A DNA stretch of 64,000 nucleotides from Myxococcales bacterium (GCA_016717005.1 JADJUF010000021.1:1-64000), one strand, 5' to 3'. Counted from the first letter of the stretch, positions 49,944 to 61,812 are shown. The notes: generated by a model not told the origin, from the letters alone. Program-made: numbers and translations.

Positions 49944-50153
49944 ATGAGGCAGCTTCCGGTCATGGGCTCCCTGATCCAGCGCAACACCGCGGTGGCCAAG
50001 CGTAAGGGAGGCCTGGCGGCCGCCGCCGGGGTCGGCTCGGCCGTGGTGCTGGTGGTGGTCAACCCGATCCTGGGCGTCGTCGGCCTGGCGGGCGCCGCGT
50101 ACCTCGGCTGGGACTGGCTGCGCTTCCGCATGAAGCACGGCCTGCGGCTGTAG
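49944..50153 (+). CDS. Small membrane protein
   Basis: ATG 49944 gives 69 residues; ATG 49962 is an alternative. It has a basic start (NTAVAKRKGG), one or two membrane spans (LAAAAGVGSAVVLVVVNPIL; VVGLAGAAYLGWDWL) and a basic end. The frame can be extended upstream to 49809, but the extra sequence has no coding character. It precedes the kinase gene by 10 bp and may be co-transcribed. Confidence 0.5.
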   Translation: MRQLPVMGSLIQRNTAVAKRKGGLAAAAGVGSAVVLVVVNPILGVVGLAGAAYLGWDWLRFRMKHGLRL

Positions 50154-50163
50154 CAAGCGCCTC

Positions 50164-51657
50164 GTGCCCGCGGCCGCGTCCTCGAGCGAGATCGCCCGCG
50201 CCGCCGAGGCGCTGATCGGCACGGATCTCGACGGCCGCTACCACGTCCTGGCCTTGCTCGGCGCCGGCGGCATGGGCGCGGTCTTCCGCGGCCACCACCG
50301 GTTCATGGACGAGCCGGTGGCGATCAAGGTCCTGCGCCCGCACCTCGCCCGCGATCCGAGCGCGGTGCGACGCTTCGTGCGCGAGGCCCGGGGCACGCTC
50401 AAGATCGCCAGCCCCCACGCGGTCAAGGTCCTCGACTTCGCGGTGACCGACGCCGGGCTCCTGTACATGGTGCTCGAGCTCCTCGACGGCCGGACCGTCG
50501 GCGCCGAGCTCGAGAGCGACGGCCGGCTGGCGCCGCGCCGGGCGGTGCGGATCGCCCGGCAGGTGTGTGACGCGCTGGCCGCGGCCCACCGGGTCGGGCT
50601 CATCCATCGCGACCTCAAGCCCGACAACCTGATGCTGGTCCGGCGCGGCGCCGATCCCGATCACGTCAAGGTGCTCGACTTCGGCCTCGCCAAGGTGATG
50701 GAGGGGACCGGCGAGCAAGCGCTGTCGATGGCCGCGCTGACCCAGGGCGGCATCGTGTTCGGGACGCCCGACTACATGGCCCCGGAGCAGGCGCTGGGGC
50801 AGCCGCTCGACGGCCGCTGCGACCTGTACGCGCTCGGGGCGACGCTGTTCGAGATGCTGACCGGGCAGCCGCCGTTCCCGCGCTCGAGCCCGCTCGAGGT
50901 GCTCGCGGCCCACGTCCGCGATCCGGTCCCGACGATCCACGAGGTCGCGCCCGACGTCGCCGCGCCGCCGGCGCTCGAGGCGCTCGTCGCCGCGTGCCTG
51001 GCGAAGGAGCCGACCGACCGCCCGGCCTCGGCCGAGGCCCTGGCGGCGGCCCTGGCCGCGATCGAGCTCGAGCTGGGCGGCGCACCGCGGCAGGCCCACG
51101 GGGCGACGCTGCCGGTCCCGGCGATCGTCGACGAGCCCGACCCGAGCGACAGCCTGCTGGCCGGCGCGCCGCGGCCCCGCGCACCGTGGATCATCGGGGC
51201 GGTCGCCGTGCTCGGCGCCGCCGCCCTGGTCGCGGTGGCGCTGTCGCGCTCGCGATCGGCGCGCGACGCGGGCGCGCCGAACGACGACGCCGCCCTGGCC
51301 GCGCAGGGCGAGGCGCGCGACGCGGGCGTCGACGCACCGATCCCGACCGACGCCGCGACCCCCGACGCCTCGGCGCGGTCGAGCGGGTCCACGCCTGATC
51401 GAGCCGATCGGGCCGATCGGGCGGATCGCGTCGGGGCCCACCTCGACGCCGCGCTGGCCGCCCACCGCGCCGGCAACCGCCTGCGCCAGCTGTCCGAGGC
51501 CGACGCCGCGCTGCAGCTGTCGCCGCGCAACCGGACCGCGCGCTGGCTGGTCGGTGACGCGCTGGTCGGCGCTGGCGACCTGTCGGGCTGCGCGTTCCTC
51601 CGCCAGGCCAAGCTGGCCGCCGCGACGCGCCGGGCCGACGCCGCTCGATGTCCGTAG
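50164..51657 (+). CDS. Transmembrane Ser/Thr protein kinase
   Basis: The 497-residue protein has an intact Hanks kinase domain (about 25-300): GAGGMGAVFRG, VAIKVL, IHRDLKPDNLML, LDFGLAK, APEQ. A membrane span follows (about 340-360, WIIGAVAVLGAAALVAVAL), then an Asp-Ala linker and a C-terminal TPR-like segment (LDAALAAHRAGNRLRQLSEA) with a Cys pair. It is probably active. Start GTG 50164. It overlaps the following pseudokinase gene by 10 bp, so the two may act together. Confidence 0.92.
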   Translation: MPAAASSSEIARAAEALIGTDLDGRYHVLALLGAGGMGAVFRGHHRFMDEPVAIKVLRPHLARDPSAVRRFVREARGTLKIASPHAVKVLDFAVTDAGLLYMVLELLDGRTVGAELESDGRLAPRRAVRIARQVCDALAAAHRVGLIHRDLKPDNLMLVRRGADPDHVKVLDFGLAKVMEGTGEQALSMAALTQGGIVFGTPDYMAPEQALGQPLDGRCDLYALGATLFEMLTGQPPFPRSSPLEVLAAHVRDPVPTIHEVAPDVAAPPALEALVAACLAKEPTDRPASAEALAAALAAIELELGGAPRQAHGATLPVPAIVDEPDPSDSLLAGAPRPRAPWIIGAVAVLGAAALVAVALSRSRSARDAGAPNDDAALAAQGEARDAGVDAPIPTDAATPDASARSSGSTPDRADRADRADRVGAHLDAALAAHRAGNRLRQLSEADAALQLSPRNRTARWLVGDALVGAGDLSGCAFLRQAKLAAATRRADAARCP

Positions 51658-53383
51658 CCATCCGCGACCTCCCGGGCAGCGATTCCGGTATCCTGTGGCG
51701 AATGCAGCCCGGGACCTCGTCCCCCGACCTCGCGGCCGGGGCCACCGGCCAGCGGATCGCCGGCTACGCCCTGGGCGCCCGGATCCGCACCACCGCCTGC
51801 GCCGACGTCTACCGCGCCGAACGCGACGACGTCGCGGTCACCATCCACCTCGTCCACGCGGCGCTCGCGGCCCGCCCCGAGATCGTCCGGGCGATCGAGA
51901 CCCAGGCCACCCGCGCGGCCGCGTGCACCGAGCTGCGCAACCTGAGCGCGACCCTGGGCGCCGGCTTCGAGGACGGCCTGCTCTACGTGATCACCGAGGC
52001 CGAGGACGGCCCGACCCTGCGCGAGGTGCTGGCCCGCAAGCACGCCAGCTCGGGGGCCGGCCTGCCCGCCCGCGGCGCCGCCAACGTGATCGCCCTGGTC
52101 GCCGAGGCCCTGCGCGCCTCGGGGCTGATCCACGGCGCGCTGACCAGCGAGTCGGTCACGATCGCGCGCTCGGGCCGGGTCGCGCTCGCCGACCTGGCGC
52201 TGGGGCCGGCCCACGCCGCCGCGATCGCCGCCGGCCTGGTGGAGGCGCCCGGCTACCTCGCGCCCGAGCTGGGCCGGGGCGAGGCGCCGACGACGGCCAC
52301 CGACGTCTACGGCGTCGGCGCGCTCCTGTACGACGCGCTGGTCGGCCGACCGCTGGCTCGGGGCGGGCCGCGCCCGAGCGAGGCCGCGCCCGCGGTCGCG
52401 CCCGAGGTCGACGAGCTGATCGCGCGCGCGTGCGCCGAGCGCCCGGATCGGCGGTTCGCGTCGGCGGCGGCGCTCCGCGAGCTGGTCGTCGACATCCTGA
52501 TGTCGCCCGAGGAGGACGACGGCGACGACGTCGCGCTGACCTCGATCCCGATCCCGCCCGCGCTCGAGGCGGCGATGGCGGACGGCCACGAGCGCTGGCT
52601 GGTCAGCAAGGGCCACTTCGACTTCGGGCCGTTCACGATGAAGGCGATCGTCGAGCAGGTCCTGCACGGCCAGATCCACCACGGCCACGTGCTGATGGAC
52701 AAGGACGAGGGCGGGCGCGCCAAGGTCGACGAGCACCCGCTGCTGGGCCCGCTGGTCGACGCCGCCAAGCAGGTCCGCGACGACGCGCGCCGGGCCCACG
52801 CCGAGGTCAAGCAGCAGGCGTCGGAGCGCAAGCGCGGCGTCGCCCTGTACGGCGTCATCGGCCTCGGCGTCGCCGCCGCGGTCGGCGCGGTGTGGCTGGT
52901 CGTGACGACGCTGACCTCGGCCAAGAAGCAGCAGGTCCAGGGCGTGGCGTCGGTCGCCGAGGCCTCGCTCGACGTCAAGGTCTCGGCGCCCAAGGCGCCG
53001 CCGCGCAAGGGCAGCGGCGGGGGCGGCGGACGACGCAGCGGCGGCGGCGGCGGCGGACGCGGCGGCAACAGCGGCGACGAGAACCTCGCGCTCGACATGT
53101 CCGACGACGGCGACGGCGGCAGCGAGACCCTCGACATGGACACGGTCTACGGGGTCTACGCCCGCCACGGCAGCCAGCTCGGGCGGTGCCTGCAGAAGAC
53201 CGGCGCGTCGAGCGCGTCGATCAGCATCATCATCGACGGGCCCAGCGGCAAGGTCACCTGGGTCAAGGTCAACGGCGAGCAGTCGGGCGCGCTCCACGGC
53301 TGCCTCGCGGGCGTCCTGCGCGGGATGAAGTTCCCGCCGATCGACGGGCCCCGCACCCGCGCCGAGTTCGAGATCGGCGTCTG

Positions 53384-53384
<1 letters not shown>
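51648..53384 (+). CDS. Pseudokinase with GYF-like and AgmX/TonB-C-like domains
   Basis: The 578-residue protein (ATG 51648; ATG 51702 is an alternative) begins with a kinase fold missing its chemistry. The Gly loop reads GARIRTTACADVYRA, the VAVK Lys is replaced (VAVTIHLV), HRD is HGALTSESVTIA and DFG is ADLAL, while the APE-like APEL and C-lobe (TDVYGVGALLYDALVG) remain. A GYF-like domain follows (about 310-350, WLVSKGHFDFGPFTMKAIVE), then a membrane span (about 402-424) and a Gly-rich linker. The C-terminal domain (HGSQLGRCLQKTGASSASIS ... CLAGVLRGMKFP) is of the AgmX/gliding-motility type. Probably a scaffold coupled to the kinase upstream. Confidence 0.8.
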
Positions 53385-56041
<2,657 letters not shown>

Positions 56042-56049
56042 TGCCGCGG

Positions 56050-56316
56050 CTACCGGTAGCCGGGCCCGCTGGCCTCGGGCGTGACCCGCACCGCGCGCAC
56101 GTCGGCGAGCTCGACGCCGTAGACCTCCTTGCGGTGGGTCGTGATGAGCGCGGTGTCGGCCGAGACCGCGACGGTCATCACCCGGTCGAGGATCAGCGAC
56201 TGCGCGCCGTAGGCCAGGTAGACCGAGACCACGGCGCTGGCCGGAGCGTGGAAGACGTCCCCATCCCGGCTCATGCCCTGTTGCGTGAGGATCTCGATCG
56301 CGGTCGCGTGCTGCAT
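56050..56316 (-). CDS. Small hypothetical protein
   Basis: The 88-residue product (ATG 56316) has a short helical start (HATAIEILTQQGM) and a beta-rich core (AVVSVYLAYGAQSLILDRVM; EVYGVELADVRAVRVTPEA). No signal, span or known family. Its start overlaps, head to head, the GTG of the TPR lipoprotein gene by 9 bp, so there is no room for separate promoters between them. Confidence 0.45.
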   Translation of the reverse strand: MQHATAIEILTQQGMSRDGDVFHAPASAVVSVYLAYGAQSLILDRVMTVAVSADTALITTHRKEVYGVELADVRAVRVTPEASGPGYR

Positions 56317-56862
56317 GCGCGGACCATAGCACTGGCGGTCGCGGCGACGTTGGTGGCGCTGGCCGCGTGCGCCTCATCCGGCGGCGCCAGCCCCCGCACC
56401 CGCGATCACCTGGCCGTGGCCGAGGCGGCCCTCGGGCGCAAGGACTACGACGCCGCGGCCGCGGCCTACGACCAGGCGGTCGCGACCGCGCCCGACCGAC
56501 GCAGCCAGGCCCTGGCGCTGCGCGAGCGCGCCGACGCGCGCGTCTTCGTCGGCGACCTCGCCGGCGCCGCCGCCGACCTCGACGCCCTGACCACGCTGAC
56601 GCCGGGCGACCCGGCCGCCTGGCACGACCTCGGCATGGTCCGCGCAAACGCCGGCGATCGCGCCGGCGCCGCCGCCGCGTTCACCCGGGCCAAGGCGGCC
56701 GCGCCCGACGACGCCCGGCCCCGGCTGGCGCTGGCGGCGCTGCGCTGGGCCGACGGCGACCGGGGCGGCGCCCGCGCCGAGTACCAGGCGCTGTTGCGCC
56801 TCGACCTGCCCGACCGGGTCCGGGCCAAGGTCGAGTGGGCCATCGCCGAGCTGGCGCCGTGA
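56308..56862 (+). CDS. TPR lipoprotein
   Basis: From GTG 56308 the product has 184 residues with a lipoprotein signal (IALAVAATLVALAACASSGG) and four TPR-like units (VAEAALGRKDYDAAAAAYDQ; WHDLGMVRANAGDRAGAAAA). It is probably a periplasmic scaffold. If the divergent 88-residue gene is real, a later start such as GTG 56351 would remove the overlap but also most of the signal peptide, so I keep 56308. Confidence 0.65.
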   Translation: MLHARTIALAVAATLVALAACASSGGASPRTRDHLAVAEAALGRKDYDAAAAAYDQAVATAPDRRSQALALRERADARVFVGDLAGAAADLDALTTLTPGDPAAWHDLGMVRANAGDRAGAAAAFTRAKAAAPDDARPRLALAALRWADGDRGGARAEYQALLRLDLPDRVRAKVEWAIAELAP

Positions 56863-56924
56863 CCGACGGCGCGCCGACGCCAAGGTCGGAGCGCCGACGC
56901 GATCGGCCGCGTATACTCCCCGCG

Positions 56925-59417
56925 ATGCTCCGGCGCCTCGCGTTCGCCCTCGCCACCTTCGCCGCCGCGGCGCCGGCCGCCGCCGATCCCTGGGGCTTCG
57001 CGTGGGCCGGCCGGATCGAGCGCGACGGCGCGCCGCTGTTCGATCCCGGCGCCGAGCCCGAGGCCCGGCGCGCGGCGGTCAGCGCGCTGCGGCCCTACGA
57101 TCCCGCGCTCACCCGACGGTTCATCCTGCACGCCCTCGACGACGACGACCCCGCGGTCCGGCTCGAGGCGGCCCAGGTCGCGGGCCAGGGCAAGATGGTC
57201 GAGGCGGTGCCGCGGCTGATCGACTGGCTGGCCGATCCCGATCGGGCGACGCGGCGCGTGGCGTCGGACATGCTGGGGATGATCGCCGACGCCAGCGGCA
57301 CCTCGGCGCTGGTGCGCACGCTGGGCGATCTCGACAGCGACGTCCGGCTGGGCGCGGTCAACGCGCTCGCGAAGATCGGCCAGCGCGGCGACCGCTCGGT
57401 GGTCGTGCCGCTGATCTCGCGCGTCAACGACGAGAAGACCGAGGTGCGGCGGGCCGCGATCGAGGCGCTGCGCGGCATCGGCGACCGCCGCGCGGTCGCC
57501 GCGGTCGTGGCCGCGTTCGGCGACGGCAACATCGAGGTGCGCAAGGCCGCGGTCATCACCGCCGGCAAGCTCGGCGACCCGGCCGCGATCACCGCGCTGA
57601 CGCGGATGCTCGACGACGCCCAGCCCGACGTCCGCAACGTCGCGATCGCGGCGCTCGGCGATCTCGGCGCGGCCGACGCCACCGACGATCTGATCCGGCT
57701 GTTGCGCGCCGGCGGCGACGCCTCGGCCCCCGCCGGCTACGCGCTCGGCCAGATCGCCGCTGGCGGCGATCGCGACGCCGCCGACCGCGCGGTGCGCGCG
57801 CTGGTCGCGAGCCTGGTGGATCCGTCGGCGCGGCCGGTGGTGCAGGAGGCGCTGCGCCGCGCGGGCGCCGTCGCGGTGCCAGCGCTGGTGGCGCACCTCG
57901 ACGGGCGCCTCGCCGGCGACCCCGGCGCCGCGGTCGATCTGCTCGCGGAGGTCGGCGACGCCCGCGCCACCGAGGCGTTGATCGCCGAGCTCGATCGCAA
58001 GCGCCTGAGCGTCGCGCGCATCACCGCGGCGCTCGCGAAGACCGGCGACCGGCGCGCGCTGGTGCCGGTGCTCGGGCTGATCGCCGACCCCGACCCGACC
58101 GTGCGCACGGTCGCGATGGGCGCCCTCGGCGCGCTGATCGGCAACGATCGGCGCGCGATCGACGCGCTGATCGAGCGGCTCGGCGACGATCAGGAGGACG
58201 TGCAGGTGCTCGCGTGCGGATACCTGGCGCGCCTGCACGCCACCGCCGCCGGCCCGGCCCTGGCCGCGCTCGCCGCGGCGCCGCGCTCACCGCGCCTGCG
58301 CCGGGCGGCGATCGACGCGCTCGGCGCGGTCGGGCACACGCCCAGCGCCCCGGTGCTGCTGGCGGCGCTGGCCGATCCCGACCCGATCCTGGCGCGCGCC
58401 GCCGCCGATGCCCTGGCCTACCTCGCCGATCCCGGCACCGCGCGCCAGCTCGAGGCCATCGCCCGTCACCCGGGCCCGAGCCAGACCGCGGTGCTGCGCG
58501 CCTGGGGCGCGGCCCTGCGCGATCGGCCCGATCCCCGCGCGCGCGCCATCCTGATCGAGCTGGCCCAGACCGCGCCGACGCTGCCGGCGCTGGCCGCGAT
58601 CGCGGGCCTGGCCTCGAGCGGCGATCGCGCCGCGCGGCCGGCGCTGGCCGAGCTGGTCGAGCGCGGCGCGCCCGAGCGCCAGCGCGCCGCGGCCTGGGCG
58701 CTCGGTGAGCTGGCGGACGGCCCACCGCCCGCGCCGATCGCCAAGGCCCTGGTCGGGGCGCTCGAGGCCAAGGACGATCGCATCGCCGCGGCCGCGGCCT
58801 GGGCGCTGCTGGCGCAGCCGACCGAGAGCGCCGCCGCGTCGCTGCGACGGCTGGCCCGCCACGGCGGCTGGGCCGCGCGGGTCAACGCCACCGCGGCCCT
58901 CGCCCGGCACGGCGGCGCCGACGCCGTCGGCGATCTGGTCACGCTCCTGGCCCACGCGTCCCCGCTGGTGCGCGGCAACGCCGCCTGGGCCCTCGGCGCG
59001 CGCGCGACCGACGCCGCCCTGCCCGCCACCGCGACCGCGGCCCTCGCGCACGCGCTCGCCGACGACGTCAGCCCCTGGGTACGCGGCCACGCCGCCCGCG
59101 CGCTGTGGCGCCGCGCGCCCGTCGGCGAGATCGCCGCCGCCCTCGCCGACGCCGCCCGCGCCGATCGCGATCCGGCGGTGCGCGCGGCCGCCGCCGCCGC
59201 GCCCGCCGCCGCGCCCGCCAGCGACGAGTGGCGCATCTTCGACGTGGTCGAGCCCGACGACGATCGTCCGGTGCGCGCGGAGCCGTACTTCCTGCTGGTC
59301 GGCGTCGCCGGCCCGGCCTGGGCCACGTACACCGATCGCCGCGGCGTCATCGACGCCGAGCACGTGCCCGCCGACGTCAGCGAGCCGCACGCGCTCGCCA
59401 CCGTCGCTGACCTCTGA
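56925..59417 (+). CDS. HEAT/PBS-lyase repeat protein, exported
   Basis: The 830-residue protein has a signal peptide (RLAFALATFAAAAPAAADP). About twenty HEAT/PBS-type repeats of roughly 31 residues fill nearly the whole length, for example RLGAVNALAKIGQRGDRSVV and EVRKAAVITAGKLGDPAAIT. Such arrays form binding solenoids. A short C-terminal domain follows (WRIFDVVEPDDDRPVRAEPY). The last codons (HALATVADL, stop) recur in degenerate form just downstream at 59423-59445 and again at 61602-61630. Partner unknown. Confidence 0.85.
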   Translation: MLRRLAFALATFAAAAPAAADPWGFAWAGRIERDGAPLFDPGAEPEARRAAVSALRPYDPALTRRFILHALDDDDPAVRLEAAQVAGQGKMVEAVPRLIDWLADPDRATRRVASDMLGMIADASGTSALVRTLGDLDSDVRLGAVNALAKIGQRGDRSVVVPLISRVNDEKTEVRRAAIEALRGIGDRRAVAAVVAAFGDGNIEVRKAAVITAGKLGDPAAITALTRMLDDAQPDVRNVAIAALGDLGAADATDDLIRLLRAGGDASAPAGYALGQIAAGGDRDAADRAVRALVASLVDPSARPVVQEALRRAGAVAVPALVAHLDGRLAGDPGAAVDLLAEVGDARATEALIAELDRKRLSVARITAALAKTGDRRALVPVLGLIADPDPTVRTVAMGALGALIGNDRRAIDALIERLGDDQEDVQVLACGYLARLHATAAGPALAALAAAPRSPRLRRAAIDALGAVGHTPSAPVLLAALADPDPILARAAADALAYLADPGTARQLEAIARHPGPSQTAVLRAWGAALRDRPDPRARAILIELAQTAPTLPALAAIAGLASSGDRAARPALAELVERGAPERQRAAAWALGELADGPPPAPIAKALVGALEAKDDRIAAAAAWALLAQPTESAAASLRRLARHGGWAARVNATAALARHGGADAVGDLVTLLAHASPLVRGNAAWALGARATDAALPATATAALAHALADDVSPWVRGHAARALWRRAPVGEIAAALADAARADRDPAVRAAAAAAPAAAPASDEWRIFDVVEPDDDRPVRAEPYFLLVGVAGPAWATYTDRRGVIDAEHVPADVSEPHALATVADL

Positions 59418-59808
59418 CGCGGCACCCGCTCGCGACCGTCGCCGAAGCTGTGCCCCGTGAGGCGCAGCGATCGGCGCCGCACGCGGACGCACGCACCGCG
59501 TCGCGGCCAGCCGAGCGGGTGACCGCACAGCCCGCAGTGACGGCACCGAGTTCGACCAGCCGCGACGCCGCGACGCCGCGACGCGGGCGAGCTGGGCGTG
59601 CTCGGCGCGACGCCCGCGGAGCGCTCGCGAGACCGATGACGACATCGGGGCGGACCGCGTGGCGCTGGCGACCGCGCACGAGATGAGGGCGCGGGGGGCT
59701 GTCCGCGGCGGGGTCGGTCGCGGCGGGGTCGGTCGCGGCGGTGGCGGTCGCGGCGGGGTCGCCCGCGGCGGTCGCGGCGGTGACCCAGGGTGGCGGGCGG
59801 GGGGGCGT
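59418..59808. other. Intergenic region with gene-end echo and G-rich array
   Basis: No gene seen. 59423-59445 is a diverged copy of the HEAT gene 3' end. From about 59700 to 59790 short units of GGTCGCGGCGG and GGGGTCG alternate, leading into the poly-G run at 59809. Confidence 0.5.
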
Positions 59809-59979
<171 letters not shown>

Positions 59980-59984
59980 CGGGC

Positions 59985-60013
59985 TTGACCTATTCCGGGC
60001 CCGTTGATATATA
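59985..60013 (+). promoter_or_regulatory. Promoter of the RAYT gene
   Basis: TTGACC (59985-59990) and TATATA (60008-60013) are exactly 17 bp apart, 14 bp before the ATG at 60027. The short inverted repeat TTGAT...ATCAA (60004-60025) spans the -10 box and could be an operator. This is the strongest sigma-70-type promoter in the window. Confidence 0.7.
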
Positions 60014-60026
60014 TGCCATAATCAAT

Positions 60027-60758
60027 ATGAGCGCCAAGCGAAGCCCACGAACGCCGATCCAGCTCACGCTGGATCAGGCGCGTCGCCCCACCGGGCACGG
60101 CGGCTGGCGTCCGGGCGCCGGCCGCAAGAAGCGCAAGGGCAGCTGCGCGCACCTGCCGCGCGTGCGGTTCCCGGCGTCGGTGCCGGTGCACGTCACGCTC
60201 AAGGTCGTCGGCGGCCTGCCGTCGTTCCGGCGGGCCGCGGTCATGCGGGTCGTGCGCGCGGCGATCACCGCCGGCGGTCACCGCGGCGACTTCCGCGTCG
60301 TGCACTACAACGTCCTGGGCGATCACCTCCACCTCGTCGTCGAGGCCGCGGGCGCCACCGCGCTCGCGCGCGGCATGCAGGGCCTGACCATCCGCCTGGC
60401 CCGGCGCCTGAACGCGCTGCTCGGCCGCCGCGGCCGGCTGTTCGCCCAGCGCTACCACGCCCGCCCGCTGCGCACGCCGCGCGAGGTGCGCAACGCCCTG
60501 CGCTACGTCCTGCTCAACGCCCGGCATCACGCCACCGCGCGCGGCCAGGTGCTCGCCGCCGGCTGGATCGATCCGTACTCCAGCGCGCTGTGGTTCGACG
60601 GCTGGAAGACCGCGATCCGGACCGACGCCCCGTGGCTGCGCGCGCTGGCCCGCGGCGGATGCCCGACCGCCACCCCGCGCACCTGGCTGCTCGCGGTCGG
60701 CTGGCGCCGCGGCGGCGGTCTCCTCGACGTCGACGATGTGCCCGGGCCGGCCCCGTGA
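60027..60758 (+). CDS. REP-associated tyrosine transposase (RAYT, Y1/HUH)
   Basis: The 243-residue protein has a basic N-terminal GGWRPGAGRKKRKG, then the Y1 transposase fold: VPVHVTLKVVGGLP, the HUH-like HLH in GDHLHLVVEAAG, a helix LARGMQGLTIRLARRLNALL, FAQRYHARPLRTPREV and the catalytic Tyr helix VRNALRYVLLNARHH. This is the domesticated IS200-like family that processes REP hairpins. Two near-identical 27-bp palindromic copies lie nearby (60818 and 61786), one just past its stop, as expected for a RAYT with its REP. Confidence 0.85.
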   Translation: MSAKRSPRTPIQLTLDQARRPTGHGGWRPGAGRKKRKGSCAHLPRVRFPASVPVHVTLKVVGGLPSFRRAAVMRVVRAAITAGGHRGDFRVVHYNVLGDHLHLVVEAAGATALARGMQGLTIRLARRLNALLGRRGRLFAQRYHARPLRTPREVRNALRYVLLNARHHATARGQVLAAGWIDPYSSALWFDGWKTAIRTDAPWLRALARGGCPTATPRTWLLAVGWRRGGGLLDVDDVPGPAP

Positions 60759-60817
60759 GCTGGGCCCGCGGCGGTGTCGGGGATTCGAAGACGAGCGGTG
60801 GCGGTCGTCCGCCCTAT

Positions 60818-60844
60818 GCTGACGCTCGTCGGCCGGCCGACGCA
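60818..60844. repeat. REP-like palindromic element, copy A
   Basis: 27 bp containing a perfect 16-bp palindrome CGTCGGCCGGCCGACG (60827-60842) with the 5' tail GCTGACGCT. It lies 60 bp after the RAYT stop. Copy B at 61786-61812 matches 26 of 27 bases. Confidence 0.6.
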
Positions 60845-60988
60845 GCCGCCGGCCGCCCCCAGCTGCTGGCCGACCCAGCTCGCACCGACGCAGCCGCCGC
60901 CGCGACCCAGCCGCCGCGCCGACGCAGCTGCCGGACCGACCCAGCTGCCGGACCGACCCAGCTGCCGGACCGACCCAGCTGCCGGACC
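60845..60988. repeat. 17-bp tandem repeats next to a stop codon
   Basis: Four exact-length units at 60921, 60938, 60955 and 60972 (GACCCAGCTGCCGGACC, the first with GACG) are preceded by decayed units back to about 60841. The array ends 6 bp before the stop of the minus-strand gene at 60994 and fills the convergent gap behind the RAYT gene. Confidence 0.8.
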
Positions 60989-60993
60989 GACCG

Positions 60994-61389
60994 TCAGTCC
61001 GCGGCCCGCAGTGACAGCAAGAACGCGTGCGCCCGTTGCGCCGGGACGGTGCCGTCGGGGCCCTCGACCGAGGCGACGTACGCGCGGACGCCGATCGCCA
61101 GGATGCGCAGCCGACCTTCGCGACCGTCGCCGCGCAGCGTCAGCCAGGTGCCGGGGACCGGCGAGGCCTGCACGTCGACGCCGACGCTGCGCTGGAACGC
61201 GGCGATCAGGTCGGCCTCCCGTTCACGATCGAAGCACGCCGCCTTGAACTCGACGTCGCCGTCCTGCCACTCGATCCAGTGCTGGACGCTGGGCGCGCCG
61301 TCGCGCCCGGTCAGCTCGACCCGCTTGGCGATCGCCGCCGGGCTGAGGTCGACCGAGAAGCCGCCGGAGGTCGACGTGACGGTGGCCAT
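60994..61389 (-). CDS. Hypothetical protein, 131 residues
   Basis: ATG 61389. A small beta-rich protein (SVQHWIEWQDGDVEFKAACF; VPGTWLTLRGDGREGRLRIL) with a helical end (QRAHAFLLSLRAAD). No signal or span. The N-terminal half has an alternating pattern like a small beta sandwich. No family recognised. It may be coupled to a damaged gene upstream at 61400-61579. Its 3' end abuts the 17-bp repeats. Confidence 0.55.
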   Translation of the reverse strand: MATVTSTSGGFSVDLSPAAIAKRVELTGRDGAPSVQHWIEWQDGDVEFKAACFDREREADLIAAFQRSVGVDVQASPVPGTWLTLRGDGREGRLRILAIGVRAYVASVEGPDGTVPAQRAHAFLLSLRAAD

Positions 61390-61399
61390 CGCGCGCGGG

Positions 61400-61579
61400 T
61401 CACGCCCCCGGGTCCGATGCCCTGGTACGTGGTGCGCGCGCCCGCGGCCGGCTGGGCGCGTGCGCCGTAGGCCGCGGCCACGACCTCGCGCACCGCGCGG
61501 TACGCCGCCGCCTGGCCGGGGCGAGCGGCAGCGGCGCGACCAGCAGCCCCCGATCGGTGCGCGCGAGTGGTCTACGCAT
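61400..61579 (-). pseudogene. Possible small gene with two frameshifts
   Basis: On the minus strand from ATG 61579 the reading RRPLARTDRGLLVAPLPLAP is sensible. Adding one base in the G4 run near 61517-61520 lets it continue GQAAAYRAVREVVAAAYGAR and TTYQGIGPG, and dropping one from the C5 run near 61407-61411 ends it at TGA 61400, just before the next ATG. About 60 residues. Two edits are needed, so this is tentative. No family recognised. Confidence 0.3.
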
Positions 61580-61601
61580 CGCCGGGAGCGTACGTCCTCC
61601 C

Positions 61602-61630
61602 GCGCGCGCTCGCGACCGTCGCCGACCTCG
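61602..61630 (+). repeat. Dispersed copy of the HEAT-gene 3' end
   Basis: GCTCGCGACCGTCGCCGA here is identical over 18 bases to the echo at 59428-59445. With the following CCTC it matches the HEAT gene end (59392-59415) at about 22 of 24 bases. It lies on the other side of the poly-G run, 2.2 kb away. Confidence 0.55.
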
Positions 61631-61655
61631 GACGTGGCGCGCGCGACGTTCTCGC

Positions 61656-61728
61656 TTGACGATCGGCGCGGCGTTCTCTAGTTTGCGTTCATCACGCGAC
61701 GGGTGTCGCGCAGGAAGGAGGCTCACCG
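61656..61728 (+). promoter_or_regulatory. Strong promoter and ribosome-binding site
   Basis: TTGACG (61656-61661) and TAGTTT (61679-61684) are 17 bp apart. AAGGAGG (61715-61721), the best ribosome-binding site seen in the window, lies 6 bp before GTG 61728. Confidence 0.6.
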
Positions 61729-61790
61729 TGCAAGATCTTCAGCTCATCGTCACGTCGTCGAGCCTGACTTCCGTCCGCGCCCCGCGCTGA
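61728..61790 (+). CDS. 20-residue ORF behind strong signals, possibly truncated
   Basis: GTG 61728 follows an excellent promoter and ribosome-binding site but the frame closes after 20 codons. Its TGA (61788-61790) is part of REP-like copy B. The start MQDLQLIV resembles the KDLQLAAQV segment of the rbfA-like gene downstream; 12 bases, GATCTTCAGCTC, are identical. It may be a leader peptide or a gene cut by REP insertion. Confidence 0.4.
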   Translation: MQDLQLIVTSSSLTSVRAPR

Positions 61791-61812
61791 CGCTCGTCGG
61801 CCGCCCGACGCA
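61786..61812. repeat. REP-like palindromic element, copy B
   Basis: 26 of 27 bases match copy A at 60818. One base change breaks the symmetry of the 16-bp core (CGTCGGCCGCCCGACG). It supplies the stop codon of the 20-residue ORF. Confidence 0.6.
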
